Of a stretch of DNA of 64,000 bases, positions 1 through 9,600 are shown in pieces (the first letter of the stretch is position 1; every line of letters starts with the position of its first letter). The position numbers and the translations under genes are program-made. Under the pieces are notes generated by a model. It was given only the letters and a program-made list of their open reading frames with translations, searched no databases and was not told the origin of the DNA. The DNA is from Bacillota bacterium (GTDB taxonomy: Bacteria > Bacillota > Clostridia > Lachnospirales > Lachnospiraceae): contig JAEXGM010000126.1 in the NCBI GenBank assembly GCA_023450835.1, positions 1-64,000 on the forward strand. The letters run 5' to 3'.

Positions 1-25
1 GTACTAATAGCAGGGAGGTAACGAA

Positions 26-1069
26 TTGAAGAAAATTACAATACAGGATGTGGCAAAGGAACTGAATCTCTCCCGCAATACTGTAGCGAAGGCATTAAAT
101 AACAGTGATACGGTGGCATATGAGACAAGGTATGTCGTTATTAAGAAAGCTTATGAAATGGGCTACTCCAAGTTGTCCCCTCTTGTACTGAATGAATACA
201 AAATAAAAGACAAGCTGGAAAAAGCAAGGACGGTAGTGGTATTTGCCAGGAGAGAGCTGTCTACCTTCTGGAACAGGATTATCATGGGGATTTCCGATGA
301 ATTGAATAAGAACAACTGTAAGCTCCAGCTCAATTTTATCAGTGAAGAGGATGAAGCGAAGCACATTGCTCCTCTTGATGTGGATACGGATATGAGCGGA
401 ATTATTATCCTAAATGTATTTCACAAAGAATTCCTGGAACTGATATTGAAAAAAGATGTTCCGGTAGTGTTTCTGGATGGTCCCAGCGATGTCTTTGAAA
501 TCTCCTCCATGGGCGATATTGTTATCTTTGAAGGATTTCACTCTACCAGAAAAATAACCGAACACCTTTTAGACCAGGGAAATAAAAGACTTGCTTTTAT
601 AGGTGATACCAGCTATTGCAGGACAATAAAGGATCGATATGACGGTTTTTGCTCGGCACTCAATAATTATGGGATAGAACCGGAAGAACAGTATATGATT
701 ACCCGTCATGTGGAACACAAATATTATAAACAGGAAGAAGTGCATGCGGAGCTTGAAAAACTGAAAGAGCTGCCGGAGGCTATTGTGTGTGCCAACGACG
801 ATATAGCCAAGGATGTAATGCTCTGGCTTAAGAGAAAGGGTATCAGGGTACCGGAAGAGGTCGCGCTTACCGGCTTTGATGATAAGGAAGAAGTGGAACT
901 CCTTTCTCCGGCTCTGACCACAGTCCATATCGGTAATCAGAGGATGGGCCGCAGGCTTGTACAGCAGCTTATATGGCGAATAGACAATCTGGACCTACCC
1001 AAGGAAATTGTTATCATAAATACGGAGACTGTCATCAGGGAGTCCTCCATACGTAAGGGAAATGTCTGA
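26..1069 (+). CDS. LacI/GalR-family transcriptional regulator
   Basis: DNA-binding repressor/activator of the LacI/GalR family. Residues 3-50 form the N-terminal helix-turn-helix and hinge (IQDVAKELNLSRNTVAKALN), and residues 65-340 resemble the periplasmic-binding-protein fold that senses a sugar-like effector (GFDD and the C-terminal TTVHIGNQRMGRR stretch are typical). The start is TTG, chosen because GGGAGGT lies 6 nt upstream (13-19) and the HTH begins immediately. At 347 residues it is a normal full-length member. A terminator follows it, so it looks monocistronic or the last gene of a unit that begins outside the window. The regulated genes and effector cannot be told from here. Confidence 0.9.
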   Translation: MKKITIQDVAKELNLSRNTVAKALNNSDTVAYETRYVVIKKAYEMGYSKLSPLVLNEYKIKDKLEKARTVVVFARRELSTFWNRIIMGISDELNKNNCKLQLNFISEEDEAKHIAPLDVDTDMSGIIILNVFHKEFLELILKKDVPVVFLDGPSDVFEISSMGDIVIFEGFHSTRKITEHLLDQGNKRLAFIGDTSYCRTIKDRYDGFCSALNNYGIEPEEQYMITRHVEHKYYKQEEVHAELEKLKELPEAIVCANDDIAKDVMLWLKRKGIRVPEEVALTGFDDKEEVELLSPALTTVHIGNQRMGRRLVQQLIWRIDNLDLPKEIVIINTETVIRESSIRKGNV

Positions 1070-1123
1070 GATAAGAAGACACAGTACTTATGGCCGTATA
1101 AAATAGATATATCTATATAAATG

Positions 1124-1184
1124 AAAAGATTCCGGGAGTCAGCTTGTGCGATACGGCAGCAGGTTAATTGCTGGAATCTTTTTA
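1124..1184 (+). terminator. Rho-independent terminator after the LacI-type gene
   Basis: AAAAGATTCC (1124-1133) pairs with GGAATCTTTT (1173-1182), with a smaller AGCA/TGCT hairpin in the loop, and is followed by a T run. It separates the regulator from the methyltransferase gene. Confidence 0.65.
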
Positions 1185-1344
1185 TGGATAAAATATTGTT
1201 AAAATTTTAAAAAAATAGGTGCTTTTTTGATAAAGTTCCGTATATTGCTTGAAAAAACACGGGAACTATAGTAGATTTGTTGTGATACGCAATGAAAGAA
1301 CAAAAGATATATTGATAAAGACTGTAAAAGAAAGAGAGAAAGAT

Positions 1345-2226
1345 ATGTGGCTTGCAGATAAATGGAAAGATTATGAAGTAATAGATACTTCCAATGGAGA
1401 AAAATTGGAGCGCTGGGGCGAATATATCCTGGTCAGACCCGACCCTCAGGTGCTTTGGGATACAAAGCAGGCAGATGCCAGATGGAAGAGACCGAACGGA
1501 CATTACCACCGCAGCAGCAAAGGGGGCGGAGAATGGGAATTTTTCGACTTGCCGAAGGAATGGAATATTACCTATAGAGATATGGTATTTCACTTACAGC
1601 CTTTTAGTTTTAAGCATACGGGAATATTTCCGGAACAAGCCGCTAATTGGGACTGGTTTTATGACCTTATTAAAAAGGAGAAAGAAAAAAATCCGGAGAA
1701 AGAAATTAAGGTGCTTAACCTGTTTGCCTATACCGGCGGTGCTACGATAGCTGCCGCAAAGGCCGGCGCAAATGTGACCCATGTGGACGCCTCTAAGGGT
1801 ATGGTTACATGGGCAAAGGAGAATGCTGCTCTTTCAGGTTTGTCGGAGGCCCCTATACGCTATATTGTGGATGACTGCATAAAGTTTGTAGAGAGGGAAA
1901 TACGCAGAGGAAACTTCTACGATGCCATTATCATGGACCCTCCGTCTTATGGAAGAGGTCCAAAGGGTGAGACCTGGAAGATTGAAGAAAACATTCATTC
2001 TTTCGTGAAGCTGTGTGCAGGGGTGTTAAAAGAAAACCCGTTATTCTTCCTGATAAATTCCTATACCACTGGACTTCAGCCGGCGGTACTCTCTTATCTG
2101 CTGGGACTTGAAGTACAGAGCAGATTCGGAGGCGTGGTGAAAGCCGATGAAATAGGAATTCCGGTAACATTAAGCAATCTGATTCTTCCCTGCGGTGCAT
2201 CGGGCCGCTGGTCTAACAGTCAGTAA
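1345..2226 (+). CDS. class I SAM-dependent methyltransferase, RlmI-like
   Basis: Probable RNA (rRNA cytosine-C5 type) or related methyltransferase of the Methyltrans_SAM/RlmI-like group. The SAM-binding motif I is VLNLFAYTGGATIAAAKAGA, followed by the acidic motif II (VTHVDASKG) and motif IV MDPPSYGRGPKGE, where DPPSY is the usual catalytic/substrate loop. I start it at ATG 1345 (MWLADKWKDYEVIDTS), which gives 293 residues. The open frame reaches back to 1249, but the extra 32 residues have no family character and no good ribosome binding site. The upstream RBS is a weak purine run. It stands alone between the LacI-type gene and the hybrid kinase. The family is clear; the exact RNA target is not. 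Confidence 0.82.
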   Translation: MWLADKWKDYEVIDTSNGEKLERWGEYILVRPDPQVLWDTKQADARWKRPNGHYHRSSKGGGEWEFFDLPKEWNITYRDMVFHLQPFSFKHTGIFPEQAANWDWFYDLIKKEKEKNPEKEIKVLNLFAYTGGATIAAAKAGANVTHVDASKGMVTWAKENAALSGLSEAPIRYIVDDCIKFVEREIRRGNFYDAIIMDPPSYGRGPKGETWKIEENIHSFVKLCAGVLKENPLFFLINSYTTGLQPAVLSYLLGLEVQSRFGGVVKADEIGIPVTLSNLILPCGASGRWSNSQ

Positions 2227-2282
2227 CATGGCGGTAAGCTGGTCTGCAAGGTACAAGCCGGAAGAGGAAATGAGAGGGCAGG

Positions 2283-5200
2283 ATGAACATAAGGAGAAGA
2301 ACGGCAGTTATTATCTGCATTGTAATCTTGGCAGCCAACGTATCAGGGCTGCTTCTCTTAAATAATGCACAAAACAAAAACCTTGTATCTGCCAGGAATG
2401 GAGTGATTTCTTTAGCTGACTGGGATTTTCAAAAGCAGAGGACGCTAGAGATTGGTGGGATGTGGGAATTTTACCCTGATAAGTTGATTACTCCTAAAGC
2501 GGATGAAGATGCTTTTAAAGAGTACAGCAGAGTCAGGGAATATGTGAAGGTGCCCGGGGAATGGAAGGGATATACAGGCACCTTTCGGCTGCGGTTAGAG
2601 GTGCCCCGGGATGGAAGTTATGGAATACGGTCCGAGGATATAAATTATGCTGCAGCCATGTATATAAATGGTACGGAAGTATCTGAACGGGGCCGGATAA
2701 ATGAGATGGCGGAAGACGCCATGCCCGGTACAAAAAGTCTTTTAGGAATAGGAAGCTCATCGGGTAAATGGATAGAATTGGTGCTCCAGATAAAGGATTA
2801 TTCCGGAGGAGAGAGCGGTATTTTATATGAAATGAAGTTTGGAACGGCAGATGGAATACTAAAACAAAGGGATGCGAATCGTGCCATGGAAGTTTTTATA
2901 ATTGGCTGCTGTCTGATTGTCGGATTCTGCCTGGCAGGCTCTTCTCTGTGGAGAAAAGATTTAAAAAATTTACTTTATCTCGGACTTTTTTTAATCCTGC
3001 AAGGTGTTTACATGTCCACTATTGGTGAGAAATTAATAGGAGATATAGTACCATTTCCTAGAGATACCATGATTTTTTATGAATTTCAAATACAGGTAAT
3101 GTACTTATCTTTCTTTTGTCTTCTTCTTTTAATTCATTATCAATTTATAGAGTATTCCAAAAAGAAAGTTGTAATAGGGCTGAGTATTTTTCTGCTTCTG
3201 GTGGGGCCGTATTTTGACTGGGTGCCTTATGGTTCCGTTTTTAATCTGGGAATTTCTCTTTACCATCATAAGCTTATAATAACTGCAATTATTGCGGGTA
3301 CGCTTATCTTTATCATAAGTGTCCTGTTCAGGGCATTTTTAAAAGGGGTGGACTATGCCGGGTATATAACTGTTTTGAGTATAGCGTTTGTCTGCTATTT
3401 ATGTGCCTTGCTTCTTAATTTCATATTTGACATCAACATAGGAAAAATACCGACGATTATGATGCTGATTATGATTATGATGCAGGTCACTTTCATGTAT
3501 TATCGCTCAAGGCTGGCCTTTCGTAAAGTAGACCAGCTATCTTTCCAATTGCTGTCTTATGACTATATGAAAGACAAATTTCTGGCAAAGACCTCGTTGG
3601 AACTGCAAAAGCCTGCAAGCAGTATTATCGACTTGTCTGAAGCTTTGCTAAAAGGCGGAAAAGGACCTCTGAGCTTTTATCAGCAGCAGGATATTATGCA
3701 GGTCAACAGGGAGGGAAAACATGTCTTTAGTATTTTGGAAGAGATGTTAGAGGCCTCAGGCGAGAATCAGAATATAACAATCCTGACGGAAGATATCAGC
3801 GGTGAAATGCTTAAGGGTATGATAGCAGAGCTTGAGTATCTGGTTTATGATAGAAAGGACCTGAGACTTCTTAAGAATATTCCGGATGATTTTCCGGGAA
3901 TTCAGGCTGATAAACAAAAGTTAAGACGGATTCTGTATCATCTGATACAGAATGCCGTGAAATTTACAGAGGCCGGAGAGATTACCGTTTCGGCGGAAGT
4001 AAAAGGGGAAGAGGCTTTTGTATCCGTTAAAGATACGGGGAAAGGGATTCCGAGGTATCAGAGAGATATTATTTTTATCCCTTTTTATCAGGGGAAAAAA
4101 CAAAAGGGTGACGAATCAGAAGGCTTTGGCTTAGGGCTTGGAATAACCAAGAACCTTGTTGAGTTAATGGGCGGAAGGATATGGGTAGTATCCGAACAGG
4201 GGAAAGGCTCCCAATTTACTTTCAGCCTGCCTTTGGCTGAAAGTAAGATTACACAAGAAATTAAAGTACCTGTACCTGTGAAAATACCGGAACATATTGA
4301 CTTGAGGAAGAAAAAAGAAGCAGAATATGTACGGCTTGATGGCTTAAAAGATGAGACGATATTAATGGTCTTGAAGGATGAGGGAGATTCGGGGGAACTG
4401 CTGCGCTTAAATCAGGAAGAGAAATATACACTTATTGTGTTCAACGGCTATGATAAAGTACCGGAATTTGTACTGGCGGAAAAAGTCGATCTGGTCATTC
4501 TTGACTTAAGCATGGGTAATACAGCGGGTTATGAAACCTGTAAGAGAATCAGAGATTATTATACAATGGCCGAGCTTCCTGTTATTATACTGACCAAGGC
4601 GGGAGAGGCAAAGGAGCTGCAAAAGTCTGTGAAGGCAGGGGTGAACGACTTTATGAAAAAGCCCTTCTCCTGGGAAGAGCTTAAGGTTCGTATTGAAACT
4701 CTGCTTTTAGTAAAGAATTCTGCGCAGGAAGCGATAAATCAGGAATACAGGAAGCTCCACGCACAGATTATGCCCCACTTTTTATATAATACCTTGAACG
4801 CTATTATAGGCTTAAGCTATAAGGATGCCGGGCAAGCCTGCGAGGCTTTGCAGCATTTATCCACCTATTTCCGGGCTAAATTGGATTTTGGCAGCTATAA
4901 TTCCTTTGTTTCGATCGACAGAGAAATAGAGCTGATGAAGGCTTACTTAGCCATTGAAAAAATGCGTTATCCGGAGCGCTTAGAGGTGGTTTATGACCTG
5001 GATGATACTCTCTATTTTGAGCTGCCGGCACTGACTTTGCAGCCCCTGGTAGAAAATGCCGTGCAGCATGGTATGTCTGACAATAATAGAAAAATTACGG
5101 TAGTGGTCAGCATTAAACAGACGGTGGAACAGGGAGTGGTCATACAGATTAAGGATAACGGGCCGGGAATACCGGAAGAGAAGCAGAAAGAGCTTCTGGC

Positions 5201-5336
5201 AGAGAAAAATCATCGGATTGGATTTTCGAATGTTCTAAGAAAGATAAGGCTGATGAAAAATTCTGATTTAACGTTGGAAAGCATGGAAGGTGAAGGCACC
5301 TGTATTACGATATATATCAATTTTAAGCGGTTGTGA
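2283..5336 (+). CDS. 7TMR-DISM hybrid sensor histidine kinase with two transmitter modules
   Basis: Membrane sensor kinase of 1017 residues. Order: an N-terminal membrane anchor (about 7-26), an extracellular galactose-binding-like domain (about 42-190), a seven-helix 7TMR-DISM region (about 200-405), a HisKA-like helix and HATPase_c (about 425-655; N box at NAVKF, G boxes DTGKGI and GLGLGI), a receiver (about 688-816, Asp741 in VILDLSMG), then a LytS-type His_kinase plus second ATPase (about 820-1017; His832 in QIMPHFLYNTLN). The first HisKA lacks its phospho-acceptor: the motif reads TSLELQKP where TSHELRTP is usual (Leu439). Signalling therefore probably runs through His832. It overlaps or abuts the response regulator gene downstream, its likely partner. 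The ligand is unknown. Confidence 0.88.
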   Translation: MNIRRRTAVIICIVILAANVSGLLLLNNAQNKNLVSARNGVISLADWDFQKQRTLEIGGMWEFYPDKLITPKADEDAFKEYSRVREYVKVPGEWKGYTGTFRLRLEVPRDGSYGIRSEDINYAAAMYINGTEVSERGRINEMAEDAMPGTKSLLGIGSSSGKWIELVLQIKDYSGGESGILYEMKFGTADGILKQRDANRAMEVFIIGCCLIVGFCLAGSSLWRKDLKNLLYLGLFLILQGVYMSTIGEKLIGDIVPFPRDTMIFYEFQIQVMYLSFFCLLLLIHYQFIEYSKKKVVIGLSIFLLLVGPYFDWVPYGSVFNLGISLYHHKLIITAIIAGTLIFIISVLFRAFLKGVDYAGYITVLSIAFVCYLCALLLNFIFDINIGKIPTIMMLIMIMMQVTFMYYRSRLAFRKVDQLSFQLLSYDYMKDKFLAKTSLELQKPASSIIDLSEALLKGGKGPLSFYQQQDIMQVNREGKHVFSILEEMLEASGENQNITILTEDISGEMLKGMIAELEYLVYDRKDLRLLKNIPDDFPGIQADKQKLRRILYHLIQNAVKFTEAGEITVSAEVKGEEAFVSVKDTGKGIPRYQRDIIFIPFYQGKKQKGDESEGFGLGLGITKNLVELMGGRIWVVSEQGKGSQFTFSLPLAESKITQEIKVPVPVKIPEHIDLRKKKEAEYVRLDGLKDETILMVLKDEGDSGELLRLNQEEKYTLIVFNGYDKVPEFVLAEKVDLVILDLSMGNTAGYETCKRIRDYYTMAELPVIILTKAGEAKELQKSVKAGVNDFMKKPFSWEELKVRIETLLLVKNSAQEAINQEYRKLHAQIMPHFLYNTLNAIIGLSYKDAGQACEALQHLSTYFRAKLDFGSYNSFVSIDREIELMKAYLAIEKMRYPERLEVVYDLDDTLYFELPALTLQPLVENAVQHGMSDNNRKITVVVSIKQTVEQGVVIQIKDNGPGIPEEKQKELLAEKNHRIGFSNVLRKIRLMKNSDLTLESMEGEGTCITIYINFKRL

Positions 5337-5344
5337 GGGATTCC

Positions 5345-6469
5345 ATGAGAGTATTTTTGGTAGATGATGAAGAGTTGGCATTGGAAGTTCTGGAAAGAAT
5401 ATTAAAACAAATAGAGGATGTTCAGGTTGTGGGCAAATACACAGATTCCCAGAAAGCATTTGACAAGTTAGAGACAGAAAACGTAGATGCTGTTTTTTTG
5501 GATTTAGAGATGGGAGGACTAAGCGGCCTTGACTTCGCCAGAAAGCTGTTACATAAAGAAGAAGCCCCGGAGGTTATTTTTGTAACTGCCTATGCCCAAT
5601 ATGCAGTGGATGCCTTTGAGGTAGATGCACTGGATTATTTATTAAAGCCCATAACAATAAGCCGTTTAAAGAAATCTATCCAAAGGGTAGAGGAAAAGCT
5701 GAAAATAAAAAGTATTACAAGAACGCAGGTGGCAGCAGGAAAGACCAATATCTATATCCAGTCTCTGAAAGAGTTTCAAATGTTTAAGGGAGAAAAAGAG
5801 TCTGCGGCTCCCATGCGGTGGCGCACCAAGAAAGTAAAAGAGATGTTCTGCTATCTGTGGCTGAATAACGAAAAGCCGGTGAATAAATATCGCATCCTGG
5901 AAGAATTATGGGCAGAGGCACCTTTGGATAAAAGTACGGTCTTACTGCATACGACGGTATACCAATTGAGGAAAGCCATAAAAGAGCTGGGATATGATGA
6001 TGGTCTGCAATACATGAACGACCAGTATATATTGACGCTGCCGATGAAGAGTGACCTGGAAGAATTAAAAATCCTGCTTAGGGAACCTGAACCAAGTACC
6101 GAACAGATGAGAAGACTCCTGTCAATTTACGAAGGGGATCTGCTGGAACAGGACGAATATGACTGGTGCCTTTATGAAAGGCAGAACTTAAGAAGTGCCT
6201 ATTTAAATTATTTGCAAAAATACATCGACAAAAATTCGGATAATTCAAAAAACGGAATCATGGAAAGCTGCCTCCAGAAGTTGTTCCGGATGGACGTTTA
6301 TAATGAAAAATATGTATTTCTGTTAATGAAATATTATGCTGATAATGGAAATGGAAAAGGGGTTATGGAGGTGTATGAGTACTACAGTAAGGTTATCCGG
6401 GAAGATTTGGGACTCATACCATCGAGAAAAGTTATTGAAATGTACAGAAAATATTTAAAGAGAGAGTAA
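5345..6469 (+). CDS. response regulator with SARP/BTAD-type output domain
   Basis: Two-component response regulator. Residues 1-120 are a receiver with acidic pocket VDDEE (7-9) and phospho-acceptor Asp53 in FLDLEMGG, plus the conserved Lys in LLKP. Residues about 150-230 form a winged-helix DNA-binding domain (PMRWRTKKVKEMFCYLWLN), and the C-terminal 130 residues are a helical bacterial transcriptional activation (BTAD/TPR-like) domain. I prefer ATG 5345 (MRVFLVDDEE) with GAGGG at 5335-5339. The open frame can also start at GTG 5333, overlapping the kinase stop. Its position directly behind the hybrid kinase makes a cognate pair. The following adhesin gene is a plausible target, but no operator was identified. 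Confidence 0.88.
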   Translation: MRVFLVDDEELALEVLERILKQIEDVQVVGKYTDSQKAFDKLETENVDAVFLDLEMGGLSGLDFARKLLHKEEAPEVIFVTAYAQYAVDAFEVDALDYLLKPITISRLKKSIQRVEEKLKIKSITRTQVAAGKTNIYIQSLKEFQMFKGEKESAAPMRWRTKKVKEMFCYLWLNNEKPVNKYRILEELWAEAPLDKSTVLLHTTVYQLRKAIKELGYDDGLQYMNDQYILTLPMKSDLEELKILLREPEPSTEQMRRLLSIYEGDLLEQDEYDWCLYERQNLRSAYLNYLQKYIDKNSDNSKNGIMESCLQKLFRMDVYNEKYVFLLMKYYADNGNGKGVMEVYEYYSKVIREDLGLIPSRKVIEMYRKYLKRE

Positions 6470-6540
6470 TCTCTCTTTTTAAATAAATATTTATCAGTAA
6501 CAATAACTAATATTATTGTTCAGAATATGTTCAGTACTTA

Positions 6541-6587
6541 TAAGTATAATAAAAAAATAAACCATGAAAATAATGGTTATACTTAAT
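6541..6587 (+). other. long nested hairpin before the adhesin gene
   Basis: TAAGTAT pairs with ATACTTA, and AACCAT pairs with ATGGTT inside it, in the 190-bp gap between the response regulator and the adhesin. It could be a weak terminator (TTAATTTTTAC follows) or an operator. No clear promoter was seen for the adhesin. Confidence 0.35.
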
Positions 6588-6660
6588 TTTTACTGTTCCA
6601 AATTATTACATAAGACTAAAAGTAAGAATATTATTAAATTTATAGAAAGGAAGAAAAAGT

Positions 6661-9600
6661 ATGAAAAAATTATTTAAGAAGAGCAGAACCTCCTTGATTA
6701 TGATACTGATCTTAAGTATGATACTGAATCTGCCATTACCGGCTTTTGGATTGGGGACACATGTAAAAGCTGATGCGGGACAGAATCTGGGCAACATATT
6801 TGACAAAGTCGAGCTGACTACAGGGTCGGAACCATATACTGTGCTGCCTTTGGATGAACCACTGACAATCACACAGGATATGAGTGTAGGCCTTTTGTTT
6901 TATTGGAGTATTCCGGAAGGAAAAGATGTACAGGATGGTGATTATGCGGAAATTAATGTGCCGGCAGTCTTTTTACCTATAGCTAATGCAAGCGGAAACC
7001 TTGCTATGTCGGACGGGGAATCTGCAGGTACCTTTAACTTTGATAAGGATACCCGTATCCTGAAGCTTGTATTTAATGATACCTTAAGCTTGGGCGGAAG
7101 CCATGCGGAGGATAGGGATGGTACTGTCGGTATAATCTTAAAGTTTGATCTCACGAAATTTGAGGACAATACCAGCCAGCCTGTGTATTTTGATTACGTG
7201 GATAACCTTAATTTTAATATTACCGTTAAGCCTGGCAGCGGGGGCGCTTTGATTACAAAGACCGAAAGTCATGAAGCCCAGAATGCCAAAGAAGTAACCT
7301 GGACAGTGGATGTAAACACTGCTTTAGGAGAAATTGCAGATGCTGTTTTTAAAGATACAATACCGGCAGGACTGGAATTAGTGCCGGGCAGTGTCAAGAA
7401 ATACCCCCTTACAGTAGGGTATAACGGGAAACTGACACAGGGGGCGGAAGAAGCCGTGACCCCGGTTATGGAGACCGGCGGATTCTCTGTTCCTCTGGGA
7501 CATATACAATCAGCATACCGGTTTGTCTATAAAACGAAGATAATCAGTTATTCATCGGGTCCCTATACCAACAATGCGGCGTTATTGGATGGCGAAAGCC
7601 TTTTGGGCTCTGCATCCAGTTCTATTCCGAATTTTCCCCGCAGTGCCATGATTGAAAAGACAGGTACAGTTACATACACAGCTGGCAATGCAAGCTCTAT
7701 ACATTGGGTCATTGATGTTAATAAAGCGGAATCCATTGTCACAGGTGCGGCAATAACGGAAACAATATCTGATAACCAGACAATCAATAACAATTCAATA
7801 AAAGTATATAAGCTGGTGAAAAGCGGAAGCAACTGGAACCAGGGCTCTGATGTGACGGAGGCAGTAAAGACTCTTAATGGAGGAAGTCTTCAGTTTCCCA
7901 TCAACCTGGGGGATTTAAATGAAGGGGCCTACCGTATTGTCTATGATTCTGATATTATTTATGGAAGTAATTATTATTATGAAGATAATAAATCCACACT
8001 TACTTGCACCAATAAGGCCACTTTAACTGACGGAGGCGTATATGTGGCTGATGCGGAAAAGTCCATTGACGTGACAAGAGGTGCTCTTCTTACAAAATCA
8101 GCAGCAGCTTCTATTGATTATACTAATAAAAGTATTACATGGACGATAACGGCAAATGCCGGAAACCAGACTATTACCGGAGCGGTGGTGCATGATCAGC
8201 TCCCTGATGGTCTTACCTTAAGAGCTGGCAGTGTTATAGTGAAGAATGAGAATGGATCTACGATAGACACCCCCAGTATCACTCCTGATGCAAGCGGGAA
8301 TTTTACAATATCGCTGGGTGATATAACTAAAAAACGTACAATTACCTATATAACAGATATCCAATCCGCTTTTTACGGCAGTGCGTTTAAGAATAAGGCG
8401 TGGTTATCAGGAACAGGCACAGGTGTCGGACCCGGAGCTGCAGTTGATCAGGCTCTGGAAAAATCAATTACACCTACCATTGTAAACTCCTATACCAAAG
8501 ATATACTGACCACTAGTACGACAGTACCCGGAAGTGATGAAATTACCTATAACGGCATTGATTATGATGCCAAAACAATGAGCTGGCAGCTGACAGTAAA
8601 GCCTGTTAAGAGAGCGGTGGAAGAACTTACGGTAACGGACTCTTTCCCCAATAATGGAATGGTATTTCTTCCCCAGTCCTTACGAGTCCTAGCGGGCAGT
8701 ACCGTTTTGACTCTTGGTACGGACTATACTATTGAAGCTCCTTCCGGCGGCAATACGGACTATCAGAACGGATTTGTATTAAAGCTTAAAGGAAGCTCCT
8801 GGCAAGGTGCTGATTACCATATTTATTATAAGACCAGCTTTGATTTAAATACACCTGACATTATACCGGTTACCCAGAATAAATACTTAAATCATGTGGT
8901 CTTTACCGGAGAAACTTCCGATGGTCCTTTCACGGTTACACCGCCGGATGTATACTACCAATTAAATGATACTGCTTATAATAATGGCAAAAAAGATGGA
9001 AGTCTTGATTTGCAGACCAGACAGATAAGCTGGCAGATCTATACTAATTATCTGTCTGTGAATAAAGGAGCAAATATTAAGGTTGCAGATACATACGAGA
9101 CAGGTCAGCATCTTCTTCCGGAGACCGTTACAGTAACCAAATATAAGCTTGATTCTTCCGGAACTCCTGTGCTGGAGGGTTCAGCGCTAATCCTGGGTAC
9201 GGATTATACAATGTCGACAACCGGTAATGGTTTCGATTTGATAATTACAAAAGAACCGGATAAAGCATATATCATTCAATATAAGACACAGGTGGATGGT
9301 CTTTCACAGGCCAGCTATAAAAATAGTGCGGAAATAACCAAAGACGGAGATACGGCGACTTATGAAAAGATAGTTTCCTATCCGGACTGGAATAATTTTA
9401 TCGTCAAATCTGCTGTCGATGTTGATTCCAATATGAAGGTATATCCTGATGATGAAATTAATTGGAAGGTCGTCCTGAATAAGAGCCTGTCTGAAATAAC
9501 AGGCGGGGTATTTACGGATGTTATCAGCAGCGGTCATGTATATGTAAATGGAAGTCTGAAAGTATACCAGATAACAGATGTCAATACCAATGCCAGAACA

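Noticed and set aside
1249..1344. Longer N-terminus of the RlmI-like methyltransferase
   Set aside because: The extra 32 codons are not family-like, and the intergenic AT-rich region and weak RBS favour ATG 1345.
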